From NCBI GenBank assembly GCA_046290575.1, contig JBKAGX010000001.1:620001-684000 (forward strand): a stretch of DNA of 64,000 nt. The letters run 5' to 3'. Made by a program: the position numbers and the translations under genes. The DNA is from JANQQJ01 sp046290575. GTDB taxonomy: Bacteria; Pseudomonadota; Alphaproteobacteria; SMXS01. Each line of letters opens with the position of its first letter. The stretch's first letter is position 1. Positions 34,339 to 43,366 of the stretch are shown here, piece after piece. Below the pieces are notes generated by a model, which ran no database searches, was not told where the DNA came from, and worked only from the letters and a program-made list of their open reading frames with translations.

Positions 34339-36192
34339 CTACCAGCGCGGTTGAATAGGTGCAGTCAGGCCGGTCTCGGCCTCACAGGCGGTCCGCAGCT
34401 CTTCGATCGGCCGCCCATAGTTGAAGAGGGGCAGTTCACCCCTCGCACCACGCATCTCGGTCCGCAGCGCTTCGGTCGCAGAGACGTCAACGCCACCTGT
34501 TCCGTCAATAACTACGCCATAGGCCCGGGCGCCTTCGGCCGTCACCAGTCCCTGTTTGATTTCAAGCGCTACCAGCTCAGGATCACGTTCCAGCGGGTCG
34601 CCCCAGCCACCGCCACCCCAGGTGATGTAGTGCAGCTCATCGCCTTCCTGGACACTGATCTCGTCGATCTTGGCGCCCAGAATCTCTTCCGACCCATCGC
34701 GGCGTTTCAGGACTTTGCGCGAGCGCATGCCCGGTTCGCCACCATTGACGCCCCACGGATAGGTGAACCAGCGGTCGTCATGGATCGAAATCGTACCAGT
34801 CTCCGTGAAGTGATAGACCATGTTGATGCCATTGCCGCCGCGGTTCAGGCCCGCACCCCCGGAATCCGGCACGGTTTCGTAGCGCTCGATCCGCATCGGG
34901 AAATAGCGTTCCAGGAACTCATTCGGCACATTGGTAAAGCCGGGCCACATGGAATGGCCGTCCGGGCCATCGCCGAAGGGCCGCCCTGGTACACCGCCAA
35001 AGCCGATCTGGAACAGCTGGAACCACTCGTCATTCCGGTCGAAGCCAGAGAACATCAGATGCGGGCTGGATGAGAACCCGGCCGCATTGAGGAATTCCGG
35101 CTGACGCTGGCCCAGCAGACCGCCCAGAATGTCGAAAATCCGGCCGAGCCCGTGGGTCCGGCAGGACAGGGCGGCGGGGAATTTGGGTTTCAGCAGGCTG
35201 CCTTCGGGAATCCGCACATCGACCAGATCGTAGAAACCGTCGTTGAACATGATCTGCGGGTCGAACACCATGATCATGTAAATGCCGAAGAACATCTTGA
35301 ACATGTTCTCGTTGAGGTAAAAGTTGATCGAGCTGGCCGATTGCGGGTCGGTACCCTCAAAATCCAGGATGACCTTGTTGCCCTCGCGCCACATGGTGCA
35401 GTGGATTTTGTAAGGGCCGTAACCACGGCCGTCGTCACACAGATAATCGGTGAAACTAAGCTTTTCCTCGGCAACGGTGGTGTTGATCAGCTGGCTCATG
35501 GCGCGATGGTTTCGCGCCAGCAGTTCGTCGGTCGCCGCGACATAGATTTCGTCGCCAAACCGCTCGCACATCTCGTGTACCCGGCGCTCGGCCATGCGGC
35601 AGGATGCGATCAGCGCGTTCAGGTCAGACCGGCACCATTCCGGCATGCGTACCTGGTTGATCACCAGTTCGACCAGATCGGATTGGTATTCGCCCTTGCG
35701 GAAAATCTTGACCGGCGGGATGCGGACGCCTTCCTGAAAGATTGAGCCTGCGTCGGTGGGCAGTGAGCCGGGGACCTTGCCGCCGACATCGGTCTGGTGA
35801 CCGAACATCGCCGCCCAGGCGATCAAGCGCCCGTCCCGGAAGATCGGTAGCAGGATCAGCCAGTCATTGTTGTGGCTGATGGCGCCTTCACAGGAATAGG
35901 GATCTGACAGCCAGATCACATCGCCGTCTTCAATGTCGCCGTCATATTGGCGCAGGAACCCATCGATGAAACTGCCGAACTGGCCGACAACCATCTTGCC
36001 GTTGTGGTCGGCGATCAACGGGAACGCGTCACCCTGTTCGCGGATGCCGGGCGACATGGCGGTGCGGATCAGGGTGGCGTCCATCTCGATCCGCGCGTTC
36101 TTCAACGCGTTCTCGAGAATATCCAGCGTGACCGGATCAACGTCGCGGGGCTGGAAGGGCTGCGGATTGGTTTCGATGATATTGGCGCCCAT
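34339..36192 (-). CDS. hyuB: Hydantoinase B / oxoprolinase family subunit
   Basis: 617 residues of the HyuB family. Landmarks are DPVTLDILENALKNARIEMDATLIRTAMSPGIREQGD, the SDPYSCEGAISHNNDWL metal-region motif, a GHQTDVGG segment and the C-terminal GGGGWGDP. With HyuA it forms an ATP-dependent hydrolase or carboxylase of the 5-oxoprolinase, N-methylhydantoinase or acetophenone carboxylase type. It starts 5 nt after hyuA ends and is third in the lyase-hyuA-hyuB operon. The substrate is not defined by sequence. Confidence 0.93.
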   Translation of the reverse strand: MGANIIETNPQPFQPRDVDPVTLDILENALKNARIEMDATLIRTAMSPGIREQGDAFPLIADHNGKMVVGQFGSFIDGFLRQYDGDIEDGDVIWLSDPYSCEGAISHNNDWLILLPIFRDGRLIAWAAMFGHQTDVGGKVPGSLPTDAGSIFQEGVRIPPVKIFRKGEYQSDLVELVINQVRMPEWCRSDLNALIASCRMAERRVHEMCERFGDEIYVAATDELLARNHRAMSQLINTTVAEEKLSFTDYLCDDGRGYGPYKIHCTMWREGNKVILDFEGTDPQSASSINFYLNENMFKMFFGIYMIMVFDPQIMFNDGFYDLVDVRIPEGSLLKPKFPAALSCRTHGLGRIFDILGGLLGQRQPEFLNAAGFSSSPHLMFSGFDRNDEWFQLFQIGFGGVPGRPFGDGPDGHSMWPGFTNVPNEFLERYFPMRIERYETVPDSGGAGLNRGGNGINMVYHFTETGTISIHDDRWFTYPWGVNGGEPGMRSRKVLKRRDGSEEILGAKIDEISVQEGDELHYITWGGGGWGDPLERDPELVALEIKQGLVTAEGARAYGVVIDGTGGVDVSATEALRTEMRGARGELPLFNYGRPIEELRTACEAETGLTAPIQPRW

Positions 36193-36197
36193 GGCTG

Positions 36198-38258
36198 TTA
36201 CTCCCCCGCTACCGGGTTGATCAGAATATTGCCGAACCTGTCGACATCCGCGGTGTGGCCGTCCAGCACCAGGGTGGTGGAGTCCATTTCGATGACGATG
36301 GCCGGGCCGACAATCTTGTCACCGGATCGCAGTTTCGAGCGGTCATAAATCACTGCTGCTTTCTCTTGGCCATCCATCCAGACCGTGTGATCGCGCATCT
36401 TGGCGCTCACCGGATTGCCGTCGCCAGCTTCAATTTCCTCAGCGGACACATTTGCAGGCTTACCGAGCGCCGTGGCCCGAACGTTCACGAACTCATGCGG
36501 TGCACTCAGATTGAATGTGAACAGGCGCTCGTGCTCTGTATCGAAGGCAGCGCGCATGTCTTCAATGCCGGTTCCGGCGTCGAATATCGCCTTGTCGGCG
36601 GCGAGTGGCACCTCAAACGCTTGTCCCTGATAGCGGATATCGACTTCATAGGTGACGGTGACCTCGTCCTCGGGCACGCCTTCAGCGGCCAGGTCGGTCT
36701 TTACCTGTGCGCCCATTTCATCCAGCACAGCGGCCATTTCTTCATTGGTTGTGGCATCGAACCGCTTATTGAAACTGCGCGCCGTTTCCACGCGCATCCG
36801 TGTGGTCGCATCGCCATAGGCACAGAGCACGCCGGGGCTGGGCGGGATCACCACGGGCCAGGATTGCATTAGCTTGCCCACCGCATTGGCGTGCAGCGGC
36901 CCGGCGCCGCCAAAGCCCATCAGTGCAAAATCTCGGGGATCATAACCCTGCTGAACCGACACCAGCCGCAACGCGCCGAACATGTTTTCGTTGACGATGT
37001 CGATAATTCCGGCAGCGGCCTCCATCAGACCGATGCCCAATCCATCAGCGATGGTTTGAACGGCAGTTTTTGCGCCCCCTCGGTCCAGTTTGAACGTGCC
37101 GCCCAGCAGCGCTTCGGGCAGATACCCCAGCACCACATTGGCGTCGGTGACCGTCGGCAGTTCGCCGCCCCGGCCGTAAGCGACAGGGCCGGGAACCGCA
37201 CCGGCTGATTCAGGGCCAACGCGCAAGGCGCGGGTGAGCTCGGGGACGTGTGCGATCGAGCCGCCACCGGCACCAACGGTGCGAATATCCAGCGATGAGG
37301 CGCGCACCGTCAGATCACCCACAGACGTTTCGCGGCGCAGCCGGGCCTCTGATTTTTCAATCAGCGCGACGTCGGTCGATGTGCCGCCCATATCGAGCGT
37401 CAGCAGATTGTCGATCCCGGCCTGTTGCGCGACCCACAAGGCGCCAGCAACACCGCCGGCAGGACCGGACATCAGAAGATTAACGGGTGCGGCGGCTGAT
37501 TTTTCAGCCGACATCAAGCCGCCGTCCGACCGCAACAGATTGAGCTTGCCGGTCATACCCCAATTGTTCAACTCGGTTTGCAGATTGCCCACATAGCGCG
37601 CGACAATGGGCCGCACGGCTGAATTGGTGACGGTGGTCAGGGTGCGTTCATACTCCTGCATCTCGGGCAGGATGTCCGCGCTGACCGAAATCGGCAGGTC
37701 CGGGAATTCCTCGGCACAGATCGCCGCGACCTGGCGCTCATGCGCATCATTCAGGTAGGAGTTAATCAGGCAGATGGTCAGCGCCTCGATGCCTTCTGAT
37801 TTTAACGCCTGAAGGTTTTCGCGCAGCCTGGCTTCGTCGAGCCGGCGAACAACCGACCCATCTGCTGCCATACGCTCGGGTGCTTCGACCGTGCATTCCA
37901 GCGCCGCCATCGGCTTCGGCTTGGGCCAGACAATCCAGGCGGCCAGCCCGCCGGGAACAAATGACCGGGCGATCTGCAGCACCTGGCGGTAGCCTTCGGT
38001 GACGACGAGGCCGACCCGCGCGCCCTTACCTTCCAGCACCGCGTTGGTGGCCACGGTGGTGCCATGCATGAACAGGTCGATTTCGCCGGGCGATACGCCG
38101 TGTTCGTCGCATAAAGCCTGGGCGCCTGCCACAACCGCTTCAGACGGGTCATGCGGTGTCGATGGCACCTTGGTGCGATAGGTATGCCCCCCATCATTGT
38201 TGATCATCAAAAGGTCGGTGAAGGTACCCCCGACATCCACGCCCAGCCGATAGGTCAT
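36198..38258 (-). CDS. hyuA: Hydantoinase A / oxoprolinase family subunit
   Basis: 686 residues of the HyuA family, which has an actin/HSP70-like ATPase fold. The first phosphate loop is GVDVGGTFTDLLM. Further landmarks are HGTTVATNAVLEGKGARVGLVVTEGYRQVL, the second ATP motif LTLDMGGTSTDVAL and ALMGFGGAGPLHA. It probably phosphorylates an amide or imide oxygen with ATP before hydrolysis or carboxylation by HyuB. It lies 27 nt after the lyase gene. No gamma subunit like that of acetone carboxylase is present. Confidence 0.94.
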   Translation of the reverse strand: MTYRLGVDVGGTFTDLLMINNDGGHTYRTKVPSTPHDPSEAVVAGAQALCDEHGVSPGEIDLFMHGTTVATNAVLEGKGARVGLVVTEGYRQVLQIARSFVPGGLAAWIVWPKPKPMAALECTVEAPERMAADGSVVRRLDEARLRENLQALKSEGIEALTICLINSYLNDAHERQVAAICAEEFPDLPISVSADILPEMQEYERTLTTVTNSAVRPIVARYVGNLQTELNNWGMTGKLNLLRSDGGLMSAEKSAAAPVNLLMSGPAGGVAGALWVAQQAGIDNLLTLDMGGTSTDVALIEKSEARLRRETSVGDLTVRASSLDIRTVGAGGGSIAHVPELTRALRVGPESAGAVPGPVAYGRGGELPTVTDANVVLGYLPEALLGGTFKLDRGGAKTAVQTIADGLGIGLMEAAAGIIDIVNENMFGALRLVSVQQGYDPRDFALMGFGGAGPLHANAVGKLMQSWPVVIPPSPGVLCAYGDATTRMRVETARSFNKRFDATTNEEMAAVLDEMGAQVKTDLAAEGVPEDEVTVTYEVDIRYQGQAFEVPLAADKAIFDAGTGIEDMRAAFDTEHERLFTFNLSAPHEFVNVRATALGKPANVSAEEIEAGDGNPVSAKMRDHTVWMDGQEKAAVIYDRSKLRSGDKIVGPAIVIEMDSTTLVLDGHTADVDRFGNILINPVAGE

Positions 38259-38285
38259 CGCTGATTTGTCCTGTTGTTTGTTTGA

Positions 38286-39212
38286 TTATTCAGCAGCAGA
38301 GGCGGCGGGGAAGCCGCCCGCCTGAGAGACCGCGGCCACGGTTTTACGGCCAAGGATGGTCTGCAGCCAGTCTGCCCCGTCGATCAGAACATCAAGGTTG
38401 ATGCCTGTGGCGACGCCTGCGCGCTCGAGCATGTACACTACGTCTTCGGTGGCGACATTGCCGGTCGCTTTGGGGGCAAACGGGCAACCGCCCAAGCCGC
38501 CCATGCTTGCGTCGATCGTGTCCACACCCATTTCATACGCGGCCCAGGCATTGGCGACGCCGGTATGGCGGGTGTCGTGGAAATGCACCCGCAAGGGCAT
38601 GCCGGGAATCGCGTCCTTCAGTTTGCCCAGCAGATCGGTCACCTCTGACGGGATGCCGGCGCCGATGGTATCGGCAACACAGATTTCGGCGGGCTCTGCG
38701 TCAGCCAGACGCTTGGCGATATCGACGACACGGGCCTGCGGCACTTCGCCCTCAAACGGGCAGCCGAATGCTGCGGAGAGGGTTACCTGCGCGCTCATGC
38801 CATCCTGCTTGGCCAACCGCAGAATGCCCGACGTTTCAGCGATGCCTTCTTCGATGGTCTGGCCCTGATTCTTCTGACCAAAGGTGTCGGTGGCGACTAC
38901 AACAGCACCAACCTGATCCACGCCGCGCTTGCCCCCTTCGCGGGTCTCAAGCGCGCGCAGATAGCCGCGTTTGTTAAGGATCAGTCCAATATACTGCACC
39001 GCCTTGTCGTCGGGCAGCGCCGACACCACAGCTTCGGCGTCAGCCATCTGCGGTACCCGCTTGGGATGAACAAAGCTGCAGACCTCCATGCGCGTGGCTC
39101 CGGCGGCTATGGCCCGGTTGATCAGGTTCAGTTTGGCGTCGGTCGAAAATTCGACCTGTTCGTTTTGCAGACCGTCGCGCGGTCCAACCTCTAAAATAGT
39201 GACGGGTCGCAT
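38286..39212 (-). CDS. Hydroxymethylglutaryl-CoA lyase family protein
   Basis: 308 residues from the ATG at 39212; the frame opens at 39392 but that part covers the operator region. The HMGL-type TIM barrel shows ILEVGPRDGLQNE, the VCSFVHPKRVPQMAD loop, VHFHDTRHTG (metal ligands) and GLGGCPFAPKATGN, which holds the conserved catalytic cysteine. It cleaves HMG-CoA or a related 3-hydroxy-3-methyl acyl-CoA. The divergent CaiB-type CoA-transferase could make its CoA substrate. It leads the operon with hyuA and hyuB. Confidence 0.92.
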   Translation of the reverse strand: MRPVTILEVGPRDGLQNEQVEFSTDAKLNLINRAIAAGATRMEVCSFVHPKRVPQMADAEAVVSALPDDKAVQYIGLILNKRGYLRALETREGGKRGVDQVGAVVVATDTFGQKNQGQTIEEGIAETSGILRLAKQDGMSAQVTLSAAFGCPFEGEVPQARVVDIAKRLADAEPAEICVADTIGAGIPSEVTDLLGKLKDAIPGMPLRVHFHDTRHTGVANAWAAYEMGVDTIDASMGGLGGCPFAPKATGNVATEDVVYMLERAGVATGINLDVLIDGADWLQTILGRKTVAAVSQAGGFPAASAAE

Positions 39213-39333
39213 GGGCTTATCTCGGGCTGTTGCCCCGAACGGATTTTCATTCGGCGCGGGAAATTGTGAGAATTGACCGTCTGCGATGCCGGGATTGAGC
39301 AGCATCAAAGCGGTCCGGGTTTCATCGTGTATT

Positions 39334-39343
39334 TTGTATACAA
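39334..39343. promoter_or_regulatory. GntR-type operator TTGTATACAA, site 1
   Basis: Perfect 10-bp palindrome in the divergent promoter between the lyase-hyuAB operon and the CoA-transferase. FCD-subfamily GntR regulators often bind NGTATACN-type sites. The same sequence is found beside the GntR gene at 42072. Confidence 0.75.
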
Positions 39344-39356
39344 TAGCATTTATCAT

Positions 39357-39366
39357 TTGTATACAC
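39357..39366. promoter_or_regulatory. GntR-type operator TTGTATACAC, site 2
   Basis: One-mismatch copy of site 1 with its centre 23 bp away, roughly two helical turns, suggesting cooperative binding. Confidence 0.65.
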
Positions 39367-39441
39367 GGTGGCGTTTTCAGCCTTCGTGGCACGTTACAAA
39401 TGACGCCAAACCGCAGGATGGCGAATCAAAAAGGGGCAACC

Positions 39442-40641
39442 GTGACGGAAAAGACGGCAGAACCTTTCGGGGCGCTTCAGGGGCTCCGGGTTATTGAAAT
39501 GGGTCAGTTGATCGCCGGGCCGTTCTGCGGCCAGCTGATGGCGGATCATGGTGCCGAAGTAATCAAGGTCGAACAGCCCGGCGTCGGTGATCCGATGCGC
39601 GCGTGGGGCCGAAATGAGCATCTGTGGTGGCCTGTTGTGGGCCGTAACAAGAAGTCCGTAACACTCAACCTGCGCACGCCGGAGGGCCAGGCCGTGCTGA
39701 AGGAATTGATCGGTGAGGCGGATTTCCTGCTCGAGAATTTCCGCGCCGGCACCCTGGAAAAGTGGGGTCTGGACTATGAAACGCTCTCAGCGATCAATCC
39801 GGGGCTGATCATGATCCGGGTCTCCGGCTTCGGGCAGACCGGGCCCTATGCGCCGCGTGCGGGCTATGGCTCTATCGGTGAAGCGATGGGCGGCATGCGC
39901 AATCTGGCGGGTGACCCGAGAACACCGCCGTCACGCATCGGCCTCTCCATCGGTGATGAACTGGCGGCCACCATGGCCTGCGTCGGCGCGCTGATGGCGC
40001 TGCACCGCCGGCATGTGACCGGTAAGGGCCAGGTAGTCGACAGCGCGATCTATGAAGCGGTGCTGTCGATGATGGAATCGACAGTGGCCGAATATACCCA
40101 GACTGGCTATTTGCGCGAGCGTACAGGTGCCATTCTGCCGAATGTAGCCCCATCCAACGTCTATCCGACCACGGATGGGGACGTGTTGATCGCAGCCAAT
40201 CAGGACACAGTTTTCGGGCGGCTGGCAGAAGCCATGGGCCAGCCGGAACTGGCTGTGGATGAACGCTATGCGACGCATGGCGCGCGCGGCGAAAATCAGG
40301 AAGAACTGGATAGTCTGATCGCCGACTGGACAAAGCAGTTCGACGCCAAGACGCTGTTGGCCAAGATGGAAGAGCACGCGGTGCCGGCAGGCAAGATCTA
40401 CAAAGCGCCTGACATGCTGGAGGACCCGCACTTCCAGGCGCGCGAGGCGATCGTGCATGTCGATCACCCGAAATATGACAAGCTCTATATGCAGAATGTG
40501 TTTCCCAAGATGTCCGAGACGCCGGGGCAGATTAATTGGGCCGGGCCGGAGCTGGGTGCCAATAATGAAGAAATCTATGGCGGGCTGCTGGGCAAGACGG
40601 CGGACGATCTGAAGGCCATGGCGGACGCCGGGACGATCTGA
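39442..40641 (+). CDS. Family III (CaiB/BaiF) CoA-transferase
   Basis: 399 residues from the GTG at 39442, which has AAAAGGGG just upstream; ATGs at 39400 and 39418 are in frame but poorly placed. Family motifs: LRVIEMGQLIAGPFCGQLMADHGAEVIKVE, a GDPMRAWG segment, VTLNLRTPEG and ADFLLENFRAGTLEKWGL, where the Asp region provides the catalytic aspartate. It moves CoA between carboxylic acids, typically from succinyl-CoA. With the divergent HMG-CoA-lyase-like gene it could activate and then split a dicarboxylate. It overlaps the next gene at its stop. Confidence 0.92.
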   Translation: MTEKTAEPFGALQGLRVIEMGQLIAGPFCGQLMADHGAEVIKVEQPGVGDPMRAWGRNEHLWWPVVGRNKKSVTLNLRTPEGQAVLKELIGEADFLLENFRAGTLEKWGLDYETLSAINPGLIMIRVSGFGQTGPYAPRAGYGSIGEAMGGMRNLAGDPRTPPSRIGLSIGDELAATMACVGALMALHRRHVTGKGQVVDSAIYEAVLSMMESTVAEYTQTGYLRERTGAILPNVAPSNVYPTTDGDVLIAANQDTVFGRLAEAMGQPELAVDERYATHGARGENQEELDSLIADWTKQFDAKTLLAKMEEHAVPAGKIYKAPDMLEDPHFQAREAIVHVDHPKYDKLYMQNVFPKMSETPGQINWAGPELGANNEEIYGGLLGKTADDLKAMADAGTI

Positions 40642-41276
40642 TGGCCGGCCGCTCGCCAGACGACCTGGATCAGGACTATCTGGCCGCCGGCTTCGGCAAT
40701 CGCTTGGGTTTCGGGGAAAAGCCGGCTCTGATTATCGTAGACTTTGTGATGGCGTATCTGGACCCGGAAGCGCCTCTCTATGCGGGCGTTGAGGGGGAAC
40801 TCAAGGTCGCGGAGAATCTGCTGGCAGTAGCCCGGAATGCCGGCATTCCGGTGATTTTCACCAATGTCGAATATCAGGCCGGCGGTAAGGATGGCGGGCT
40901 GTTCTACCGCAAGGTCGGCGCCCTGAAATGCTTTGATAAGGGCAATCCTTTGGGCGCATTCCCGCCGACGCTGCAGCCGCAAGACGGCGAACTGGTGGTG
41001 ACCAAGCAATATGCCAGCGCGTTCTTCGGGACGTCACTGGCGTCAACCCTGCGCGCCAACGGTTGCGATACCGCAATTATCGCGGGCGTGACTACATCCG
41101 GCTGTATTCGCGCCACCGCACTGGACGCATTGCAAAACGGGTTTGTCCCGGTCGTCGTTGCTGATGCTTGCGGGGACAGGGATGCGCGTGTCCATGACGC
41201 CAACCTGTTTGACCTGGCGGCCAAATATGCCGATGTGGTGATGTCTGACGAGGTGTTGGCTTATCTGGTCGGCTGA
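40641..41276 (+). CDS. Isochorismatase-family cysteine hydrolase (carbamoylsarcosine-amidase-like)
   Basis: 211 residues. The catalytic triad of the isochorismatase-like hydrolases is visible: Asp in LIIVDFVMAY, Lys in LVVTKQYASAF and Cys in VTTSGCIRATALDAL. The pattern with a VTTSGC nucleophile is seen in N-carbamoylsarcosine amidases and nicotinamidases. It starts at the last base of the CoA-transferase stop, so the two are coupled. Together with HyuAB it would fit ring opening followed by amide or ureido hydrolysis, as in N-methylhydantoin breakdown; the substrate is inference. Confidence 0.9.
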   Translation: MAGRSPDDLDQDYLAAGFGNRLGFGEKPALIIVDFVMAYLDPEAPLYAGVEGELKVAENLLAVARNAGIPVIFTNVEYQAGGKDGGLFYRKVGALKCFDKGNPLGAFPPTLQPQDGELVVTKQYASAFFGTSLASTLRANGCDTAIIAGVTTSGCIRATALDALQNGFVPVVVADACGDRDARVHDANLFDLAAKYADVVMSDEVLAYLVG

Positions 41277-41280
41277 GCCT

Positions 41281-41955
41281 CTACTCCGCGGCTTCTTCCT
41301 GGCGCGCGGCTTCCCGCTGATAGCTGTCCCGATAGGTCTGAAGCGCCGAAAGAATATGCGCGACCATGACGGATTCCGCCCATTTGCTGTCCTTGGCATC
41401 AAGTGCCTGCACAAGCTCGCGGTGATGGGTATTGCTGCGCGAAAGATCCTCCCGGCCATAGGAGATAGCGGTTCTCAGAACAACCGGTTGCTCGACGAGC
41501 CGGCTCAGCATCAGGCCCAACCGTTCGCTGCCTGAGGCCTCGGTCAAGGTCTGGTGCAGGACCCGGTTGGCGGCGAGGAACTCCTCAATATCGGGCTCGG
41601 GCTGCCGGGCCGCGGCCCGGTCGATCCGGTCGCAGCAATCCCGCATGATCTCGATCTGTTCGGGCGTTGCCCGTTCTGCCGCGCGGCGGGCGGCATAGCC
41701 TTCCAACATGGCGCGCAAATCGAAAATGTCTTCGATGTCGACCATGGACCAGTCATTGACGAAGGTGCCGTGGTTGGGGACGACGGTAACATACAGGTCC
41801 GCGGCCAGACTGCGCAGGGCATCGCGGATCGGCGTGCGGCTAACCCCGCAGACTTCTGCCAGTTCTTCTTCCTTCAGGTGCGAGCCGGGTTCGAACTCCC
41901 CGGTGAGGATGCGTTCCCTGATCGCAAGGTAGGCTTTGTTGGTCGCATTGGACAT
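41281..41955 (-). CDS. GntR family regulator, FCD subfamily
   Basis: 224 residues from the ATG at 41955; an in-frame extension to 42093 exists, and the ATG at 42027 is an alternative. The winged helix reads AYLAIRERILTGEFEPGSHLKEEELAEVCGVSRTPIRDALRSL, and the all-helical FCD domain follows (DLRAMLEGYAARRAAE, with metal-site histidines in NTHHRELVQAL). FCD regulators sense small carboxylates. TTGTATACAA sites are present upstream of it and between the lyase and CoA-transferase genes, so it probably controls the whole island. Confidence 0.9.
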   Translation of the reverse strand: MSNATNKAYLAIRERILTGEFEPGSHLKEEELAEVCGVSRTPIRDALRSLAADLYVTVVPNHGTFVNDWSMVDIEDIFDLRAMLEGYAARRAAERATPEQIEIMRDCCDRIDRAAARQPEPDIEEFLAANRVLHQTLTEASGSERLGLMLSRLVEQPVVLRTAISYGREDLSRSNTHHRELVQALDAKDSKWAESVMVAHILSALQTYRDSYQREAARQEEAAE

Positions 41956-42071
41956 CGATGGAGGGCTCCGCACGCGCTGGGGCGTCGCATCAGAAAAACG
42001 GGGCTGCAGGCTAATACCTTCAGCCATGATTTCATACAATTTAGCCGACTGAATCCTTGACGAGCAATAGG

Positions 42072-42081
42072 TTGTATACAA
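42072..42081. promoter_or_regulatory. GntR-type operator TTGTATACAA, site 3
   Basis: Exact copy of the palindrome at 39334, between the GntR gene (minus) and the racemase-like gene (plus). A degenerate copy, TTGTATGAAA on the minus strand, lies about 40 bp nearer the GntR gene. Confidence 0.75.
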
Positions 42082-42160
42082 TAGTGCGCCCAATTGGCAT
42101 TCTGGCGCAGGCCAGAAGGACCGCTATTGAACCAGATTACAGGCCGGCGACGGACGCAGC

Positions 42161-42910
42161 ATGAGCAAGCGCATTAAGATCATCGTCCCGATTCCGATGG
42201 ATGACGCGGGGGTCGCCAATCGTGCGGCGCAGCTTCCGTCTTCCCAGATTGGGCCGGGCTATAGTGTTGATTTTGAAGCTGTTTCCTATGGCGCGGCCTT
42301 GGGCGATAGTTATTACGATGCGATGCTGATGGATATGTCGGTGTTCGAGGCTGGCCTGAGTGCCGAGGCCGACGGTTACGATGCGGTCTGTATTGATACG
42401 GTTAGCGACTCCGGGATGTATGCACTGCGCTCGCGGCTTAGCATTCCAGTTGTCGGTCCAGGTCAGGCGGCGATGCATACAGCCTGCATGCTGGGACAGA
42501 AGTTCAGCATCATCACCATGTGGGACGAGTGGTTCCACCTCTACAAAAAGACGCTCAATGAATATGGGCTTTGGCACCGCCTGGCGTCGATGCGGTCGAT
42601 CAAGACCCGGCCTGATCTGTCCGAGCTGCTGGACGGCAAGGAAGAAGTCGTTTTCGCCAAGCTGGAAGCCGAGAGCCGCAAAGCGATCGAAGAGGATGGC
42701 GCCGACGTGATCGTCCTGGGGTCGACGACAATGCATCAATCACATGCCTATTTGTCACAAAAGCTGCCGGTGCCGGTAATCAACCCAGGTCTGATTTCCT
42801 ACAAGCTGTGCGAAGTGCTGCTGGAGACCGGATTGACGCATTCAAAAGTCGCTTTTGCGTCGCCTGAAGCGCCCAATGACGACCAACTTGCAATAAGGAG
42901 TCAGGCCTGA
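42161..42910 (+). CDS. Asp/Glu/hydantoin racemase-fold protein lacking both catalytic cysteines
   Basis: 249 residues of the Asp/Glu racemase fold: IKIIVPIPMDDAGV at the N-terminus, YDAVCIDTVSDSGMYALRS at the first active-site loop and ADVIVLGSTTMHQ at the second, then VPVINPG. Hydantoin and aspartate racemases have Cys at the positions occupied here by Thr (IDTVSDSG versus a usual ACFGDPG) and Ser (LGSTTM versus LGCAGM). A two-base racemization is therefore unlikely. It may be a decarboxylase, isomerase or lyase of the fold, or a binding protein. It follows GntR operator site 3 and starts an operon with two SnoaL genes. Confidence 0.82.
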   Translation: MSKRIKIIVPIPMDDAGVANRAAQLPSSQIGPGYSVDFEAVSYGAALGDSYYDAMLMDMSVFEAGLSAEADGYDAVCIDTVSDSGMYALRSRLSIPVVGPGQAAMHTACMLGQKFSIITMWDEWFHLYKKTLNEYGLWHRLASMRSIKTRPDLSELLDGKEEVVFAKLEAESRKAIEEDGADVIVLGSTTMHQSHAYLSQKLPVPVINPGLISYKLCEVLLETGLTHSKVAFASPEAPNDDQLAIRSQA

Positions 42911-42912
42911 CC

Positions 42913-43356
42913 ATGAGCCACGACGTAGAATGGCTGCGCACCAACTATCCGGCCGGGCCGGGTGCGCTGCCACCTTATGAGTATTACATCGATATCGTCA
43001 CCAAGCGGTACTTCCATGGGGTCGACAACAAGCACATGGATATGGTGCTGGACTGTTTCCATCCGGATGCGACGCTGAAGGAGATGACGTCGGATACGCT
43101 GCATGAAGGCCGCGACGCGGGCATCAAGCGCATGTTCACCGACCTGTTCAACAATAATGGACGGATCTGGCACGGCAATTTCGTCCACACGGTCGATATC
43201 GTGGAGCAGGCAATCTGCTCCCAGTTTACGGTGGAGATCAGCCCACCTGTCGGATCGGAAGAATTCGTCTATCAAAACTGCAACCGCTTTTATCTACGGG
43301 ACGGCAAGTTCGAGCGCGTCTTCGTTTATATGAGCGGCGATAACCTGCTGGTTTAG
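42913..43356 (+). CDS. SnoaL/NTF2-like protein
   Basis: 147 residues of the SnoaL fold: YEYYIDIVTKRYFHGVDNKHMDMVLDCFHPDATLKEM, then RIWHGNFVHTVDI and CNRFYLRDGKFERVFVYMSG. It begins 2 nt after the racemase-like stop, so it is in the same operon. It resembles its downstream neighbour (both end in FxxVxVYMSGxNxL), suggesting duplication or a heteromeric pair. Function unknown. Confidence 0.82.
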   Translation: MSHDVEWLRTNYPAGPGALPPYEYYIDIVTKRYFHGVDNKHMDMVLDCFHPDATLKEMTSDTLHEGRDAGIKRMFTDLFNNNGRIWHGNFVHTVDIVEQAICSQFTVEISPPVGSEEFVYQNCNRFYLRDGKFERVFVYMSGDNLLV

Positions 43357-43366
43357 GGGGAAGGCG

